Positions 6,306 to 7,881 of a stretch of 7,881 nucleotides of DNA are shown piece after piece (within the stretch, counting starts at the first letter, position 1; every line of letters starts with the position of its first letter). The stretch covers positions 1 to 7,881 of the forward strand of contig JACOUJ010000114.1 in the NCBI GenBank assembly GCA_016177865.1, in the 5' to 3' direction. The position numbers and the translations under genes were made by a program. The notes below the pieces were generated by a model. That model ran no database searches, had not been told where the DNA came from, and worked only from the letters and a program-made list of their open reading frames with translations. Source of the stretch: Candidatus Rokuibacteriota bacterium. GTDB lineage: Bacteria; Methylomirabilota; Methylomirabilia; Rokubacteriales; JACOUJ01.

Positions 6306-7154
6306 ATGGCGGGTCGCTCCCTCCCATCAACCGCTGCCGCGCTGCGTGAGAGAGTCTCGTACTGGTGGCGCGTCTTTCGAGCCGGGCTGGCCTTCGGAGT
6401 GTTCGGTGTTGGCGCTCTCGTCATCGGGCTTGTGGTCGTTCCGATCCTTCGCCTCATCCCAGGACCGAGGCGAGGGAAGGAGATACGTACTCAGGCGCTT
6501 GTCCATCTCGGCTTCCGGACATTCGTGTGGTTCATGGAAGGTCTGAGACTCATTCGGGTATCCCGGATCGGTACGGAGCGCCTGCGGAGGGAGGGCCCGT
6601 ACGTGGTCGTCGCCAACCACCCAACGCTCATTGATGCCGTGCTCCTCTTGGCCTGCATGCCACAGGCGGATTGCGTGGCGAAGAAGGCGGCATGGAACAA
6701 CACATTCCTGCGCTGGGCGGTCCGGGGAGCGGGCTACATTCCGAACGACGAAGGCGAGGCCTTGATCAACGCGGGCGCAACGCGATTAGGGGAGGGGCGG
6801 TGCCTTCTCCTTTTTCCGGAAGGGACCCGTTCGCCGCTGGGGCAGCTCGGGCGCTTTCGCCGGGGGGCCGCTCGAGTCGCGCTGAAGAGTGGCTGCGACG
6901 TCGTTCCCGTGGTGATTACTTGCGATCCCCCGACCCTGGTGAAAGGACAGAAGTGGCATCAGGTTCCGGACCGCAGGGTCTGCATCACACTCACGGTCGA
7001 GGAGCCCATCGCCTCGAAGGATTACGCCAATCGGCGCGAGAACGTCGCGATGGGGGCTCGGCGGATGACGGCTTCCATCCGAGCGTTGTATGAAGAGAGC
7101 CTCGGTTATGCCCGCGTTCACACCTCCGAGTTGGAGCACAGAACTCGTCGGTGA
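6306..7154 (+). CDS. Lysophospholipid acyltransferase (LPLAT/PlsC) family protein of the aryl-polyene-like cluster
   Basis: This 282-residue membrane acyltransferase carries the PlsC catalytic motif NHPTLID (His105, four residues, Asp110) and the substrate-binding motif FPEGTRS from Phe170. A hydrophobic segment at about 26-51 should anchor it in the inner membrane with the catalytic domain on the cytoplasmic face. PlsC enzymes move acyl chains from acyl-ACP or acyl-CoA to a glycerophosphate-type acceptor. Sequences of this type, with phrases such as AGYIPNDEGEAL and VVPVVITCDPPTL, recur next to ACPs in aryl polyene and related clusters, so the acceptor may be a dedicated carrier lipid. The ATG at 6306 removes a 70-nt overlap with the previous gene that a start at 6186 would create, and the extra 40 residues of that version look noncoding. 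SD support is weak, so the exact start is uncertain. Its stop overlaps the ACP start by 4 bp (GTGA). Confidence 0.92.
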   Translation: MAGRSLPSTAAALRERVSYWWRVFRAGLAFGVFGVGALVIGLVVVPILRLIPGPRRGKEIRTQALVHLGFRTFVWFMEGLRLIRVSRIGTERLRREGPYVVVANHPTLIDAVLLLACMPQADCVAKKAAWNNTFLRWAVRGAGYIPNDEGEALINAGATRLGEGRCLLLFPEGTRSPLGQLGRFRRGAARVALKSGCDVVPVVITCDPPTLVKGQKWHQVPDRRVCITLTVEEPIASKDYANRRENVAMGARRMTASIRALYEESLGYARVHTSELEHRTRR

Positions 7155-7435
7155 GTGAAAGGATTGGGGTGTTGTCGAAAGACGAGGTCTTGGAGAAACT
7201 CAAAGAGGTCCTCACCACGGGGTTTGGCCTTCGCGGCGACCAGGTAGTACCGACCGCTCGTCTGGTCGAAGACCTGGATCTGGATAGCCTCGACTCGTTT
7301 GACCTGGTGGTACGACTCGAGCAGGAAACTGGGGAAGAGATCACGGAGGATGACCTGAAGTCCATTCAGACGATCCAGGACATTGTGGATGTGATCCATC
7401 GAAAGCTGGAGTCAAGGGAGTCGAGGCAGGTCTGA
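7151..7435 (+). CDS. Acyl carrier protein
   Basis: This 94-residue acidic protein has the phosphopantetheine attachment motif DLDLDSLDSFDL; Ser46 of the DSL triplet is the modified residue. The four-helix pattern of a type II ACP is visible, with an acidic recognition helix after the Ser and ITEDDLKSIQTIQDIVDVI closing the domain. It should carry the growing acyl or polyene chain for the neighbouring acyltransferase and dehydratase. The GTG at 7151 overlaps the previous TGA (GTGA), a translational-coupling layout. An in-frame GTG at 7169 has AAAGGA 5 nt upstream and would give an 88-residue protein, which is equally plausible by length. As a stand-alone ACP beside a hotdog dehydratase and LPLAT it is more likely pathway-specific than the housekeeping AcpP. 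Confidence 0.95.
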   Translation: MSERIGVLSKDEVLEKLKEVLTTGFGLRGDQVVPTARLVEDLDLDSLDSFDLVVRLEQETGEEITEDDLKSIQTIQDIVDVIHRKLESRESRQV

Positions 7436-7457
7436 TGTTCAGTGAAGGCGCGCCGCA

Positions 7458-7853
7458 TTGACGGCTTTGTCTTCGAATGGTTACGATGCTTCTGTGACGT
7501 CACCCGATCTGCTCGAAGTCAAAGTCGCCGACGGCTTCTGTGAGAGGAAGGTGAAGGTCCCTGAGAACCTTGGATGGTTCGAGGGACATTTCCCGAACTT
7601 TCCGGTGGTCCCCGCAGTGGTGCAGATCCAATGGGTGATGGACGCGGCCCGGGAGCTTTTCGGGAAAGCGGTAGTTCTCGAGAGGATTGAAGCTCTGAAA
7701 TTCAAGGAACCCCTCCGGCCGGGACAGGTGTTCCGGTTGAGGGTCGAACTCTCGGCGTCGCGAGACGCCGTCGAGTTCCGTCTCTGGGAAGAGGGCCATC
7801 TGTTCTCTTCAGGACGGTGTCTCCTCGGGTCGGGCGAAAGGTTTCATGGATGA
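7458..7853 (+). CDS. ApeI/FabZ-like hotdog 3-hydroxyacyl-ACP dehydratase, atypical active site
   Basis: This 131-residue single hotdog domain resembles FabZ and the ApeI dehydratases of aryl polyene clusters. The central-helix signature GHFPNFPVVPAVVQ is present with catalytic His44, and a later strand reads ALKFKEPLRPGQ as in the family. FabA/FabZ enzymes use His plus an acid (Asp or Glu) 14 residues later; here that position is Gln58. It may be an inactive or partner-dependent subunit, or use another residue. The start is TTG 7458, with GAAGG ending 9 nt upstream. GTG 7494 is an in-frame alternative without an SD that would remove 12 poorly conserved residues. It follows the ACP stop by 22 bp and overlaps the next ATG by 4 bp. 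ApeI-like is my preferred call over housekeeping FabZ, given the context and the substituted motif. Confidence 0.85.
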   Translation: MTALSSNGYDASVTSPDLLEVKVADGFCERKVKVPENLGWFEGHFPNFPVVPAVVQIQWVMDAARELFGKAVVLERIEALKFKEPLRPGQVFRLRVELSASRDAVEFRLWEEGHLFSSGRCLLGSGERFHG

Positions 7854-7881
7854 AGCCCTGCCTCCTCATTCCTATTTACAA
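7850..7881 (+). CDS. Probable family 2 glycosyltransferase, first 10 codons only
   Basis: An ATG overlaps the dehydratase stop (ATGA) with GAAAGG ending 8 nt upstream. The ten visible residues, MKPCLLIPIY, match the first beta strand of GT-A glycosyltransferases of family 2, where a (I/V)PxYN motif opens the domain. Such glycosyltransferases occur in aryl polyene clusters, often right after the ACP and dehydratase genes. The other open frame (ATG 7846) gives MDEALPPHSYLQ, which looks like nothing known. The remainder lies outside the window, so this is a short-sequence inference. Confidence 0.55.
   Translation, partial: MKPCLLIPIY

Noticed and set aside
5630..7453. Two GGCGCGCC octamers (at about 5629-5636 and 7447-7454) as a shared regulatory motif
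   Set aside because: They are plain GC palindromes expected by chance at this base composition, and their contexts differ (leader versus start of the dehydratase gene).

Overview
The window is GC-rich bacterial chromosome (about 60% G+C by eye) with dense coding, frequent GTG and TTG starts, and good Shine-Dalgarno (SD) sites. No tRNA, rRNA, CRISPR array, insertion sequence or integrase is visible. The mix of a fused indolepyruvate:ferredoxin oxidoreductase, a geranylgeranyl-reductase-type flavoprotein and an aryl-polyene-like fatty-acid cassette suits a soil or subsurface Gram-negative-type bacterium, such as a deltaproteobacterial, NC10/Methylomirabilota or Rokubacteria-like lineage. That placement is an inference from gene content, not a determination.

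Layout. (1) Positions 1-377, minus strand: the 5' part of a VOC/glyoxalase-fold gene that runs off the left edge and is divergent from the rest. (2) 480-4040, plus strand: a single-chain fused IorA-IorB indolepyruvate:ferredoxin oxidoreductase of 1186 residues. (3) 4139-5413, plus strand: a FAD-dependent oxidoreductase of the geranylgeranyl reductase family, started by a TTG behind a strong SD. (4) 5414-5691: a 278-bp noncoding stretch with a promoter (TTGACA, 17 bp, TAGTAT) and several perfect inverted repeats. (5) 5692 to the right edge, plus strand: a tightly packed operon of a secreted BamE/SmpA-like protein, an LPLAT acyltransferase, an acyl carrier protein, an ApeI/FabZ-like hotdog dehydratase and the first codons of what looks like a family 2 glycosyltransferase. 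The last four are joined by 4-bp overlaps or a 22-bp gap.

How the genes may work together. The right-hand operon matches the core of an aryl polyene (APE) type cluster: ACP-bound acyl chains are extended and dehydrated, then moved to a lipid or sugar carrier by acyl- and glycosyltransferases. The ketosynthases, ketoreductase, ammonia lyase and exporter expected for APE would lie beyond the right edge, so pathway identity is provisional. The left-hand pair has a possible redox link: the oxidoreductase yields reduced ferredoxin, and some geranylgeranyl reductases accept ferredoxin electrons.

The most interesting points are the Gln in place of the catalytic acid in the hotdog protein, the regulatory architecture at 5414-5691, the IOR/GGR pairing, and the divergent promoter that appears to decide the VOC start codon.
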